Assembly (NCBI GenBank): GCA_028571685.1
Contig: CM053140.1
Span: 60,952,201 to 61,016,200 of the forward strand
Reading direction: 5' to 3'
Length of the DNA stretch: 64,000 nt
Source of the DNA: Heterohyrax brucei
Taxonomy: Eukaryota > Chordata > Mammalia > Hyracoidea > Procaviidae
Shown: piece after piece, positions 10,640 to 20,929 of the stretch
Layout: the number at the start of each line of letters is the position of its first letter
How positions within the stretch are numbered: position 1 is the stretch's first letter
Notes under the pieces: generated by a model
Told to the model about the DNA's origin: nothing
What the model saw: the letters and a program-made list of their open reading frames with translations, nothing else
Database searches by the model: none
Made by a program: the position numbers and the translations under genes

Positions 10640-11257
10640 AGGAGGGGAACAGATGCTGTGGAAAACGGTGTGACAGTTCCTCAAAAAGTTAAACATAGGA
10701 CTGCCACACAAAACTAAACCCACTGCTGTAGAGTCGAATCCGATTCATAGCAACTCTATAGGTCAGAGTACAACTGCCCTGCAGAGTTTCCAAGGAGTTC
10801 CCGGCAGATTTGAACTCCTGACCTTTTGGTTAGCAGACGTAGCACTTAGCCACTAGGGCTACCATATGACCCAGCATTTCCACTTCTAGGTATATACCCA
10901 AACTAATTGAAAGCAGGGACTCAAACAAAGTCCATAAAAAAATGAACAGGTAAATATTATTTAGTTATAGAGAGAATAAAATTCAGATATGTGCTACAAT
11001 GTGGATGAGCTTTGAACAAATGTTGAGTGAAATAAGTTAGACACCAAGGACAACCATTGTATAAATTCACTTAAATGATATATCCAGAATAGCCAAGCGC
11101 TTAGAGACCACAGTTTTTAGTGATGACCAAGGGAGAGCTACTGCTCCAAATAGCAGTGGTTGTCAGTGAATTACACACACTAAAAAAAAAGTCAAAACGG
11201 TAAATGTTTTGTTACATATATTTCACCATAATAGTTTTTTTAAAGTAACTCACTCTC
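10640..11257 (+). mobile_element. L1 LINE 3' end, interrupted by a SINE
   Basis: Blocks ATGCTGTGGAAAACGGTGTG, CAGTTCCTCAAAAAGTTAAA, ACCATATGACCCAGCATTTC, ACTTCTAGGTATATACCCAA and GTGCTACAATGTGGATGAGC follow the end of L1 ORF2. A 3' UTR-like part (GGTAAATGTTTTGTTACATA) follows. It is interrupted at 10709-10860. Confidence 0.88.
10709..10860 (-). mobile_element. Afrotherian SINE, type 1
   Basis: Reverse-oriented tail AAACCCACTGCTGTAGAGTC, GAATCCGATTCATAGC, and head complement TTAGCAGACGTAGCACTTAG then CCACTAGGGCT. It breaks the L1 text between an 'actgcca' and an 'ctaccat' copy of the same L1 word, consistent with a short, diverged target duplication. Confidence 0.9.
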
Positions 11258-11286
11258 AAAAAAAAAAAAAAGAATAACTCACTCTC
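11246..11286 (+). repeat. 12-bp direct repeat flanking a pure A14 tract
   Basis: TAACTCACTCTC occurs at 11246-11257 and again at 11275-11286. Between them are fourteen A residues and GAA. It looks like a target duplication around a poly(A)-only insert, or a slippage product. Confidence 0.8.
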
Positions 11287-11954
11287 AAGAGGGAAAGTTG
11301 ATCTCGAATGAGATCATCAGTGGAAAGGAGTGTACACAGTCTCTGATACATGCTTAACAAGTCAGTGCCCACTTCTTTGTAGATAAATTCACAGAAGACA
11401 GAGCATATAGGCATCAAAAGCTACTGTTATGTAGGCTGCTGTCAGTCTAAAATTCTATTCTTTTCTCTCAATTTTGGATTAAACCTCCAGCTGTTCACTC
11501 CTCTTTATAGAGAGTCCTCTTTTGTCCCCAGGAGGGTCTTTCTTTCACTCCTTTCCTTCACTTTGCAAGTATACACCTAGACAACACCTCCCAAACTTCT
11601 CCCCTCCCCCCCATTTCCCTCCTGTGCCATTTCCAGTGCTTTTACTTCTGTGTCCACATCTTCTCTCTTCCTTGCCTCACCTTTAGGCCTGGACTCTGTG
11701 TGATGATGCTGTGTGTTCATCTTCCTTACTTGGACAGAAACACTCAGGGATGACAGACATGAATGATCACTGTCATCTCTGTGTTCTTGGATCATCAGAG
11801 GCCCTCGGTAAGTGGCTGGTGACTGTGGGGTTTGGGGCTGGCCACCAGAAAAGGCAGTTGTGCTCTTCCACAAGCAACTGCCTGGCCCTTCACCAAGGAC
11901 CAAACTTTGGCCAGATGTTCACAGGACCTCAGCCCACAACAGGTGGGACCAGGG
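11287..11954. other. Unassigned, pyrimidine-rich stretch
   Basis: CT-rich at 11500-11690. The 108-codon minus frame here is compositional. No gene seen. Confidence 0.4.
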
Positions 11955-12150
11955 TCTCTTGAGCATCTCCTGTGTGTTGGGAACTTGTCTTGTATTCACT
12001 GAATGCTCACAATAAGCTTATAGCATAGGAATTATCCATTTCTATTTTGTAGATAAAGTAGCTGAGACTCAGAGTAACTTGGATGAGGACTCATGGATAG
12101 TAAGCTTCTAAGCCAGGATTTATATCCAGGTCAGGCTGACTCCTAAGTGC
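11955..12150 (-). mobile_element. MIR SINE
   Basis: CTTGAGCATCTCCTGTGTGT, ATTTTGTAGATAAAGTAGCT and GAGACTCAGAGTAACTTGGA are the MIR complement, well diverged. Confidence 0.75.
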
Positions 12151-12304
12151 ACATAATTTCTTGTACCCTTTGTGGCTTCTTGCAGAGTCACAGAAACACC
12201 CTTCACCACCCAGCTGGGAGCTGTGGTTTTACAGACTCTTAGTGTATGAGACTTGCAAGGGAGTTCAAAGACAGGTCACCAAAAGGAGTCAGTGTGGGGC
12301 TCAG

Positions 12305-12412
12305 AGAGGTCTCTACACCCCAACTCAGACTGATCTAGGTACAAATCTTAGTTACAAGCTGCACTGTCATGTACATGCTACTTAAGGTCTTGGAGGCTCA
12401 GTTTCCTTATAC
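12305..12412 (+). mobile_element. MIR SINE fragment
   Basis: CAAATCTTAGTTACAAGCTG leads into CTTGGAGGCTCAGTTTCCTT, the sense MIR core. It directly abuts the RTE derivative that follows. Confidence 0.6.
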
Positions 12413-12417
12413 TCAAT

Positions 12418-12745
12418 TACTGTTGTTGGTAGCTGCTGTTGAATTGTTGCTGGCTCTCGAGAACCTCATGTGTAATGGAACAAAACGCTGCGCAGTCCTG
12501 TGCCATCTTCAGGATTGTTGGCCAGAGTCGGTTCCTATTCAACCTTATTTTCCAGCACTATATAGTACAATGTTCTGTTGCGATCCAGAAGCGTTCACCA
12601 ACTGATTTTTGGAAGTAGACTGGCATGCCTTCTTTCCTAGTCTGTCTTAGTCTGTGAACTCTGATGAAACCTATGCACTATGAGAAGCCTGGCTGGTATT
12701 TGAAATACGTAGTTCAGCACATTTCCAGAGAGTTCGTCGAGGCTG
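12418..12745 (-). mobile_element. Internally deleted RTE-type LINE
   Basis: Read on the minus strand, the 3' terminal part of RTE (plus-strand GTTGTTGGTAGCTGCTGTTG to about 12540, ending near CGGTTCCTATTCAACC) is joined directly to the extreme 5' part. That part is represented by CCAACTGATTTTTGGAAGTA, TAGTCTGTCTTAGTCTG and GGCTGGTATTTGAAATAC. The 5' part aligns with 24390-24560 of the long RTE copy. Everything coding between them is missing. Confidence 0.75.
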
Positions 12746-13334
12746 GTCAGGTCTCTGCAGGAGCTATTTCACATCCCCATAATGACATTCATTAGTCTGT
12801 CTAACATCAATGCTATTTGAGGGTTAATATGCTTAACTTAATGAGGCATTTGTTTTTAGTTAGAAAACTATTGAAGAAACGTGTTTTCTCCTGATTAGCT
12901 ACACTGCTGAATAGATTAATCCGAGACTAAGACAATGAATCTAACTAACTCATTTTTTTTTTTCCCTTTCAGGTGTGGTTGGGCTTGAATTAATTTGAAT
13001 TAACATGGTCGTATCTTATGAGAGGAAAAAGGAAGAAGAATCCTGCTGGACTCTGTGACCTGTCATCCATTCACCTGTTCTTCCCCCTTTCTACTTACTA
13101 GCACCAAGGAAATTAAAAAGTCAATACCAGTGTATGAGGAGAGGAGAGAGTCCACAAATTCACCGTGGTGAAGAGGCCAGGCCTGTTTTTATCGTATCCC
13201 TGGGAACTGTGATGGGGTGTGGTTAACGTGTCTGGGTTACACAGGTTAGCCATAGAGAGTTTATTTCAAAGGTCAAGTCTGCCACTTGCCAGCTAAAAAC
13301 TTTAAGTCAATTTTCTTCACCTTTGAGTCTCTAC
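12746..13334. other. Unassigned sequence, AT-rich island
   Basis: 12780-12960 is AT-rich and repeat-free with GGTTAATATGCTTAACTTAA and GATTAATCC motifs, a candidate conserved non-coding element. The rest is unremarkable. Confidence 0.35.
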
Positions 13335-14010
13335 AACCTAAATTTATTTTTTCATATATATATTTTATTTATTCTTTGTGATTGAGTGAAAGTGTACACT
13401 CCAGTTTAAATTTGCATGCCCGCCTATGTGCAGCTCCTGCTCTCCTTGCCTGGTGACAGCACATTCCTCCTTTCTGTTCTATACATGTCATATTCTCTTA
13501 ACAATCTCCTGTCCCCTCTTCTCCACACTCTCTACTACCCTCTAGTAAGAGACCAGTAAGATGACATCCTATAGCTGCATAGGACCATAAAGTGCACACA
13601 CAACATGGTCACTCTGTGTCGCTGAGTCCACTCTATTCCTGTCCAAGAAGTTGACCTCGGTAACAATTTACAGACAGGGGCAGCATCAGGCCTAGGGGCC
13701 ATGCTCCCAGGGAACTCCAAAGCCTTTGGACCATCAGTTGAGGTCTTTTAGTGGAGTTCTCAGGGTGCACCGCTTTTTATTTCCTTGTTGCCACTAAGAC
13801 TGAACTTTGTGAGCCCCACTACGGCTATCACTGGTTGTGGCCGGGCACCATCTGGCTCTTCTGGTCACATGTTGATGTAGTCACCCACTCATGTGGGTCT
13901 TTTTGTCTTCTGGGTTCTCTTTTCCTCATGCTGTTGTTCTTGGTGATCATCTGTTCCTGCTGGGTTGGGCCCATTTGTCTACACCCTAGATTTAAAAATA
14001 ATGATAAAGT
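13335..14010 (-). repeat. Unnamed interspersed repeat, family C (copy 1)
   Basis: Reversed, this segment aligns with 36045-36665: GACCAGAAGAGCCAGATGGT versus GACCAGAAGAACTAGATGGT, then GTGCCCGGCCACAA. A TAAAAGACC block and a GCATGGCCCC block follow, and then a closing ACTTTCA-with-AATAAA-like end. The polyadenylation-like 3' end suggests a retroposon 3' region. I have the impression it is common in elephant DNA but cannot name the class. Confidence 0.6.
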
Positions 14011-14804
14011 TTTATTTCTTAGGTTGCTGAAAGGGTTGAATGCAACCACACATATAAACTGCCTGCGCAGTGAGTTCTCAGTGACTATGTAAAATGGAAA
14101 TAAAAGGAGGAGACAGTACTATCAAGTTCGTCTAGTCTTTTACTTTCCACTCTCTTCATGTCTGTTTTCCCTGCTGCTGGTCTGGTCTCTCATGTGATCT
14201 GATTCTACCCATGAGTCTGAGCTATGGGGTGTCTCCTTCCAGGAAGGCAGAGTGATCACCCAGATGCAGATTACATAGCATATGATGAAAAACAGGTGAA
14301 ATTGTGCACTGCAGATTAGTAGGTAAGCTTAAGTAAGCCTGTGCAAACCTTGCTTATTGTAAACCCATGTGTATCTTGCTCTCTGGTTAATCTGTCCATG
14401 TGATTGTCTGCCCCTTCAAACAGAGTTCACATGGACATGTTGAGTCAAACAAAAGAGAACTTGAGTTCAGTATCCCTAATGCTGAAATACCTTGAGTCTA
14501 GGGTATACACAGCCTCAAGACCTCAACTGGGAGAACATAGTCCTTGAGGCCTCCCACTCACCTTCTGGAAACTTCATTATATTGTGTTGTTTCTGTCTTA
14601 TCTCCAAGGCACTTGCCATTTGAAATTCCTAAGGCTATGGGAAATGGGAGATACAGTGATATGGCACGGTAAGTCAAGAAAGAGAATAGAAAGATTGATT
14701 CTCGAAGAACAAGAATACTGCCTCTTCCACTTGGCCCTGGACACGTTATGGCAGGTTCTAGCCCTTTGTTTCTTCCAGAACCTTGCACAGCACCTATGCA
14801 ACCC
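14011..14804. other. Unassigned sequence, no gene seen
   Basis: Short opposed frames of 71-88 codons at 14558-14850 overlap and have no domain. Nothing else recognised. Confidence 0.4.
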
Positions 14805-15012
14805 TAAAAACAAACAAATCCTTTGCTGTCAAGTTGAATCTGACTCATAGTGACCCCATGAAACAGAGAATAACTGCTCTATAGGATTTTGTAGGCCATA
14901 ATCTTTACAATAGCAAATTGTCAGGTCTGTCTCCCATGGAGCTACCGTGGGTTCAAACTGACAATCTTTCAGTTAGCAGCCAAGTGCTTCACCATTGTGC
15001 AACCAGGACTCG
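14805..15012 (-). mobile_element. Afrotherian SINE, type 1, long form
   Basis: GCTGTCAAGTTGAATCTGAC, CATAGTGACCCCATGAA, then AGCAGCCAAGTGCTTCACCA. Between them is the extra CTGTCTCCCATGGAGCTACC segment seen in longer members. Confidence 0.85.
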
Positions 15013-15109
15013 AAGTGTAATAAACCAACATGATCCAAAGGAACCTCAGAGACCATCTCAGTTCAACAACATCTCTCAATATTTTACAATCGAAGGGCTG
15101 AACTGAGTA

Positions 15110-15205
15110 GTGAATTAGTTTGATAAAAAGATCACTGGGCTAAAGGGCCCAAGCCTTGAATGTGTTGTGTGACTTTGGGCAAAATACCTTCCCTCTGTGA
15201 GCTGG
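15110..15205 (+). mobile_element. MIR SINE fragment
   Basis: GTTGTGTGACTTTGGGCAAA, ATACCTTCCCTCTGTGAGC is the sense MIR core. Confidence 0.75.
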
Positions 15206-15265
15206 ACAAGAGTCCTTGGGGTGCAAATGGTTAAGCACTCAACTAATAACCAGTGCAAACTGGAC
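15206..15265 (+). mobile_element. Afrotherian SINE, type 2, head only
   Basis: AGTCCTTGGGGTGCAAATGG then TTAAGCACTCAACTAATAACC is the type 2 head. The rest is missing or unrecognisable. Confidence 0.65.
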
Positions 15266-15697
15266 AGCTGATCACCTGCTCTAGCCCCGGGCCACACCCA
15301 TCCTACATCTCTGCGTTTCCAGCTGGTGGAGTGCCGGGCACAGAGCATCTCCCTGGGCATGAATAGTACTAGAAGATTTGGAGGGAAATATTTTTATTAA
15401 AGCAAGAACACATGCATGAGGTAGAGACCCAAAATTCACACAGACTTTTAAGATAAGCCATCTGTCTTTAGAATGTTTTATTCATGGGGAGAAGTATTTC
15501 TGTCTATGAGCCTAGACACCCAAGAGAAGTGTTCGCTCTGCCCTTATCAATGTTATTACAGTATAAGTCACCTTGACCCTAACCTTAAGCTTGGACTTCA
15601 CACTGCTTAGTCCTACACTAACCTCAGCTTAGAGTATTGAACCTTTCTAGACGCTAACTTGTCTGTGAGTCTAGTTCTGTCTTTACCATTGAAAACG
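15266..15697. other. Unassigned sequence
   Basis: Nothing recognised; AT-rich at 15370-15500. Confidence 0.35.
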
Positions 15698-15850
15698 GAC
15701 AAAACCATCATCATTGGGTCAATTCTGATTCATAGCTACACTAGAGGACAGAGTACAACTGCCCCATAGGGTTTCCAAGTAGGTGCTAATGGATTCGAAC
15801 TGCTGGCTCTTTGGCTAGCAGGCAGGCCCTACACTACACTAAGTGGGCTC
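15698..15850 (-). mobile_element. Afrotherian SINE, type 1
   Basis: AAAACCATCATCATTGGGTC, CAATTCTGATTCATAGC, GAACTGCTGGCTCTTTGGCT and a head complement at the right end. Confidence 0.88.
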
Positions 15851-15954
15851 TGATTCTAATCTCTCTCAACTAAAAACTCCCCTTGGACTCCTGAGGCTGA
15901 GCAAATAGACTTCTATTAGATACTTCTGAATTTGAGAGCCATCTTTGCCGGTGA

Positions 15955-16105
15955 CTGATGATGCCCCTTCACTAAGTCTCCATGTTTTAATCTTTCAAAT
16001 GTGATAATCACCTACTCATAGGAGCAAGTTAAACTGCTGTGAGGATTCATCAGATGAGATCATGCACACAGCATTCAAGGTAAGTTCCAGTACATGGCAA
16101 TGAAA
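15955..16105 (+). mobile_element. MIR SINE 3' half
   Basis: GCTGTGAGGATTCATCAGAT, GAGATCATGCACACAGCATT is the MIR sense 3' half. Confidence 0.7.
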
Positions 16106-16629
16106 AAGTCCAGTACGTGGTAATGAATCAAAGAATTCTGGACACTGATCTAACTAGCAACTTTGATCTTGGCTTTGTTCTTAGCCCAACCCCGTCTCAG
16201 CCCTTCCCCAGCCTTCTCTCTGTGATGGTGATTGAAATCTAGAACCAAAGTTATACCCTGAAGCAGTCTCTGGATTTATCACATAGGAAGACAGACACTT
16301 CACACTGTCAGGGTACACCCCTTCCAGAACAAAATAATCCTCAAAAAAAGCAAGCACTATTGACAGAGAGCTGTGCAGAGGTCGGAGAGGAGCTCAGGTG
16401 ATCAGCTCCTCTGGCCTTCAGAGTCTCTCTGCTTGACTGTCTGGGCTGGAGGCTGCAAGCCTGGTCAGTCACTTACCCTTTCTGGCCCTCACTTCCCTAC
16501 CTCTAAAATCAAATACCTGGGCCTAAGTCTCTCAGTAGTACTTCCTGTTCTTCCAGGAGACTTTCATCACCACTAACTCCAAGGGGTGGATCATTTTTCA
16601 TCTGTGGGAACTTTGCGACATCGTCTGCA
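16106..16629. other. Unassigned sequence
   Basis: Contains a near-duplicate CCAGTACATGGCAATGAA / CCAGTACGTGGTAATGAA at about 16087-16130. No gene seen. Confidence 0.35.
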
Positions 16630-16827
16630 GTTGTTGTTTGTTGTTAGTTGCCTTTCAGTCTATTCTGATTCACAGCAGAACTGCCCTCCACAGAGTTTTC
16701 AAGGCTGTGGCCTCTTGGAAGCTCATTGGCAGGTCTGTTTTCTGAGGCATCTCAGGATGGCTTCGAACCACTAACTTTTCAGCTAGTAGTTGAGTGCTTT
16801 AATCATTTGCACTGCAGAGGAACTCCC
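16630..16827 (-). mobile_element. Afrotherian SINE, type 2
   Basis: GTTGTTAGTTGCCTTTCAGT, CTATTCTGATTCACAGCAGA, TTTTCTGAGGCATCTCAGGA and CAGAGGAACTCC are the reversed type 2 SINE: RTE-like tail, body and tRNA-like head. Confidence 0.85.
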
Positions 16828-17624
16828 TCATTTTTATCTTATTTGCAGTCAGTAGTTCTCCAGGATGCGCTCCAAAGAGAAGCAGAAGCCTTGACTCTCC
16901 CACTCACCTGGATTTCTGTTTACTGAGGCTCTTGGACCTCTCCCTGACAGGGCAGTGATACAAGAATGACCAATGGCAAGAGGCTCAAGTTCAACTCCAG
17001 ACTCTGACACTGACTCACCAAGTGGGGATGTCCATATCTTATCCTGGATGTGGTCAGTTCTCTCCTAGACTCTTAGAGCCTGCTAGTCTGTGAGGCATAC
17101 ATGGTGCTAAATACCCTCATCTGCCTGGAAGGGCATGCATGAAATTCAGAAACCCACTGCAGATGCCGTACTCTGCACCAGGTTCAGCAACTGATCTTGA
17201 GGATGTAAGGATGGTGCGATCCCCAGAGAGTTCTGAGTCTATGTGGAAGGGAATGACACGGAGTGAGGACCACAATTCTGTGGGCAAAAGTCTGGGGCAA
17301 GGGCAGCACAGGGTACCAAGAGACCAAACAGTTGTCATTTTGTGTGTTCAGGGGAACACTCCAGAAACCTGGACACGGCCTCTCTGTGGACTTACAATTT
17401 CCTCCACAACTGAACTGCTACAAGTCCTTGGAAATTCTTTTGCTCCCTGAGTCTGTTGCCTGCTCAGTAAAATCGAGGTCTCAGCTCCAACAGCACCTCC
17501 TTGAGAGGTTTCCTCAGACGCCATAACCCAGAGTAACACCTGGTTAACCGTTTCCACAAACAGATACATATTTCTGTTTTCTGTTTATTGTCTTATGTCC
17601 CTATGCCAAACATACCAAACATGA
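16828..17624. other. Unassigned sequence, no gene seen
   Basis: Three overlapping short frames (73-103 codons, 17117-17569) in different frames and strands show no domain. Confidence 0.4.
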
Positions 17625-17747
17625 CTCTTCTATCTATTCATCCAATAAGTATTTATTTGCCAGACAGTTTTAAAGCTGAGCCATCCAGCAGTGAACAAAG
17701 CACACAAAAAAAATCCTCTCTTTAGAGCTAACATTGTCTCTGAAGAC

Positions 17748-17893
17748 ACAGCAATGTTTGCTAACCATAAGGCCAGCAGTTTGAATCTGCCAGGTGTTCA
17801 CTGGAAACTTGATGGAGCACTTCTATGCTGTTGTAAGGGGCTGCTGTGAGTCAGAATCAACTGGACAGCAATGGTTGTTGGCGTTTTGTTGTA
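17748..17893 (+). mobile_element. Afrotherian SINE, type 1, degraded head
   Basis: TTGCTAACCATAAGGCCAGC, AGTTTGAATCTGCC (B box relic) and tail GTGAGTCAGAATCAACTGG. The A box is too diverged to function. Confidence 0.8.
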
Positions 17894-17947
17894 ATGATAT
17901 ACAAGTTAAATAAAACATGTATCATGTGTCAGATAGTTGTAAGTGAT

Positions 17948-19334
17948 TTTGTCATTATTAGGTGCTGTGGAGTCCACTGCAAATCATAGTGACCATTAGG
18001 TACAGCAGAACAAAGCACTGCCCACTCCTGCTACATCCTCTCAGTAGTAGCTATGTTTGTGATCACCGCTGCAGCCACTATGTCTTTGTGGGTCTCCCTC
18101 TTCTTCTCCGACTGTCTGCTTTACCAAGAATGATGTCCCTCTGCAGGCACGAGGTCCTCCTACTAACATATCCAAAGTAAGCAAGACAAACTCTCACCAT
18201 CCTCACTTCTAAGGAACAACCTGGCTGTATGTCTTCCAAGACATATTTGTTCACTCTTCTGGAAGCCCATGGGACCACCAACACCAGAATTTAAGTGCAG
18301 CGATTCTGCTTTAGTCTTCCTTTTTCATTGTCCAGCTTTCACATGCATACGAGACAACTGAAAATACCATGGCTTCAGTCAGGTGCACCTTAGTCTTTGC
18401 TTTTCAATACTTTAAAGAGGTCTTTTGCAGTAGATGTGCTCAATACAATGCACCATCTGATTTCTTGACTGCTGCCTCCATGGGTGTTGATTATAGATTC
18501 AAGTAAAATGAAATTCTTAACCACCTCCATCTTTTCTCCATTTCTCGTGATGCTGCTGTTGCTCCTTTCATGAGGATTTTTGTTTTCTTTATGTTGAGGA
18601 ATAATCCATAGTCTTTGATCTTCTTCAGTAAGTGCTTCAAGTCTTCTTTACTTTCTGCAATCCAGGTTGTGTCATATTGTAGACTATTAATGTGTCTTCC
18701 TCCAATCCTGATGCCCCATTCTTCTTCATCTAGTTCAGCTTCCCAGATTACATGCTCAGCATATTGAATAGGTACATGAAAGGATACAACCACAGTGTGC
18801 CCTGTCAGGGACCGAATTGTGTTCTCCACAAAAATCTATGTCACAATTTAGCTAGGCCATAATGTCTGGTATTGTGTGACATCTTCCGTGCTGTAAATCC
18901 TGATTCTATGGTATTAATGAAGGAAGATACGCAGAAGTTGTGTTGGTGGCGCACAACTCAGTGTGTAGGGTTTTTTTTTGTATGCCTTGGGGCAGTCTCT
19001 TAAGATATAAAGAAGAGGAGCTAGCAATTTGGAGACCTCATACCACCAAGAAGCAGTGCCCAGAGCTGAGGGCATCCTTTAGAAAGGACCAGAGTCCCTG
19101 CGCCTCAGAAGCTTCCAGCCCAGGTGAAGATTGACAAACCCAGCAAAGAAAGTCTTCCCCTGGATGTGGTACCCTGAATCTGGACTTTTAGCCTACTGGA
19201 CTGTGACAAAATAAAATTTCTCTTTTAAAGCCATTCCTTTGTGGTATCTCTGCTATAGCAGCGCTACTTGACCAAGACATGCACCTTTTCCTGTTGTAAG
19301 CCATGCAGTATCTTCTTGTTTGGTTTAATATATG
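17948..19334 (-). pseudogene. RTE/BovB-type LINE, 5'-truncated, with LTR insertion
   Basis: The minus strand carries the RTE 3' coding end. Blocks include MVRVCLAYFGYV and GIRIGGRHINSLQYDTTWIA, then SKEDLKHLLKKIKDYGL. This is the reverse transcriptase palm region, but the usual Tyr-x-Asp-Asp catalytic motif is eroded to YDTT, and frames are broken. Split by an LTR at 18803-19279, the RTE resumes at 19280 (TGCACCTTTTCCTG). It is flanked by a 26-bp direct repeat (17922-17947 and 19335-19360). Dead copy. Confidence 0.9.
18803..19279 (+). mobile_element. LTR-like element family A (copy 1)
   Basis: Starts TGTCAGGGACCGAATTGTG and ends TTGACCAAGACA, so it has TG...CA ends. Inside are CATACCACCAAGAAGCAGTG, TCTTCCCCTGGATGTGG and AATAAAATTTCTC, a polyadenylation-like signal. 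A 5-bp flanking duplication TGCCC/TGCAC (one mismatch) fits a retroviral-type solo LTR. Three related copies lie at 52.3, 53.7 and 57.9 kb. Confidence 0.8.
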
Positions 19335-19830
19335 TCATATATCAAATAATTGTAAATGATGAAATATATCAGGCAGAGTAGAGGGATAAATACTGTTGAG
19401 AGGAGTTTAGGTGCAATTTTATATGGGTGGTCAGGAAAGGCCTCACTGGGAAGGACTCATCTGAGGAAAGACCTGAAGAACATAAGGCGGTGAGCCTCGT
19501 GTGTAACTGGGGAGAGCATTCTATCCAGGCAGAGGGAACCACAATGGCAAAGGCCCTGAGGTAGGTGTGTGCCTGAACATACTCAAAGGACATCAAGGAA
19601 GCTGTGTGACTGGGGCAGAGTAAGGGAGGCGGATGCTCCAAGAGCCATGGAGATCTTAGGGTCCAGTGATGGAATACGACTCTACCCCGAGGGGACAGGA
19701 AGCTAGCACAAGGGAAGGACATGCTTGCCTGGCTTTTTTAAAATCTCTCTCCTGCTGCTCAGTGGAGAAGAGACCATGGGAAGCAAAAGGAGAATCACAG
19801 GGACATTTGGGCATCCCCTGAAATAACGCA

Positions 19831-20461
19831 GACAGTGCGTGACGGTGAGCCAAATCAGGGTGAGAGTGTGGAAGAGGCAGTCCGAACACAGCTGCCACCT
19901 TTCCCTGTGACCTCCGAGTGAACCTTGTGTTTAGGACCAAATGTGTCAACCTGACTTCTTGGATGGCATGAGAGTGTGGGCTGACTCTTTCCCAGGGTAT
20001 CTTGACCCAAAACACATCCCTTAACAGCTGGCAGACTGTAAGTACATCCGTCCCCTCTTTTCCTGAGCACATGTCAAGATTTCCGGAAACTGCTTAGCTA
20101 AGTGTGTGCGTTATATGGTATCTGGCCAAATCTATTTCTATATCTGTTCCCAGTAGGGAAGGACAACGTCTCTCAATAGCAACATGAGAGGGATGAGCAC
20201 AGAACACCAGCGCTACATCAGCTGCAGCGAGCGACCTACTAACCACAGGGAGCCCATGTCTGCTCTTGAAGCTGAACTTGGGTCTGTCTCCTATCTGTGG
20301 GAGTTAAGCATTGTTCCATCCAATGCTTCTACATAAATCATGCTTTTATTGGAGACATTGAATTTCACTCAACAATTTGGTGTAGCAAGTAGGGTCAATA
20401 GTTTAGTACAGCAGACAAGGTCAACAGAGAGCGTGAGAGTTAGAAATAATAAATTTTTTTA
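19831..20461. other. Unassigned sequence
   Basis: No gene recognised. The 138-codon minus frame (19656-20072) starts in L2 and has no domain. Confidence 0.4.
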
Positions 20462-20525
20462 AATCACATATCACCATGCCTGACACACAGTAGGTGTTCA
20501 AGAGTTGGCAGCTATTATGATCAGT
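20462..20525 (+). mobile_element. MIR/L2 3' tail fragment
   Basis: CCATGCCTGACACACAGTAG, GTGTTCAAGAG is a typical terminal motif. Too short to assign between MIR and L2. Confidence 0.5.
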
Positions 20526-20929
20526 GTATAGAAGGTGCAGAGAAACCTGCAATGCAATCTCCTGGATGCCTGGTCTCATCTTTCTGCAGTCCAGTAACTG
20601 TATCCAGTCTCTCAGAGGGGATTAAAAAGATAAATTCTCAGCCAGCACAAAGAAATTGGCTATGACATGGTGCAGGGGTAAGTCACTTGCCAAGGTCTTT
20701 TCGGCAACAGAAAAAGACTAGAGGGCAAGATTATATAAGTGATAAAACACATTTCACACATTCGACAAGTCCTTGAAAGATGCACATTCAGAATATTTTT
20801 AAGGGTAAGGTAACCTTTAAAACCGATTTGCTCTTTCTAGGTTTAAAAAAAAAATGTTTGAGAGGAAAAATATATACGTGTGTAGTGATTTACATTTTCC
20901 CAGATTAAACCCTGGCCTGCTACAACAGG
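20526..20929. other. Unassigned sequence
   Basis: Nothing recognised; an A9 run lies near 20848. Confidence 0.35.

Larger units (their letters stand above)
17922..19360. repeat. 26-bp target site duplication of the RTE copy
   Basis: 17922-17947 and 19335-19360 match at 21 of 26 positions. All five differences are G in the left copy and A in the right. Both belong to the surrounding L2. Confidence 0.85.
17625..19830 (-). mobile_element. L2 LINE, host of a nested insertion series
   Basis: The reversed L2 3' end starts with CTATTCATCCAATAAGTATT. It continues at 17896-17947 (CAGATAGTTGTAAGTG) and resumes at 19361 with GGTCAGGAAAGGCCTCACTG, CAGGCAGAGGGAACCACAAT, GGCAAAGGCCCTGAGG and GCTCAGTGGAGAAGAGACCA. 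A SINE (17748-17893) and an RTE (17948-19334, itself carrying an LTR) sit inside it. Confidence 0.85.

Noticed and set aside
18491..18829. Functional reverse transcriptase gene
   Set aside because: The catalytic Tyr-x-Asp-Asp motif is eroded, and the frame is truncated and followed by an LTR insertion.
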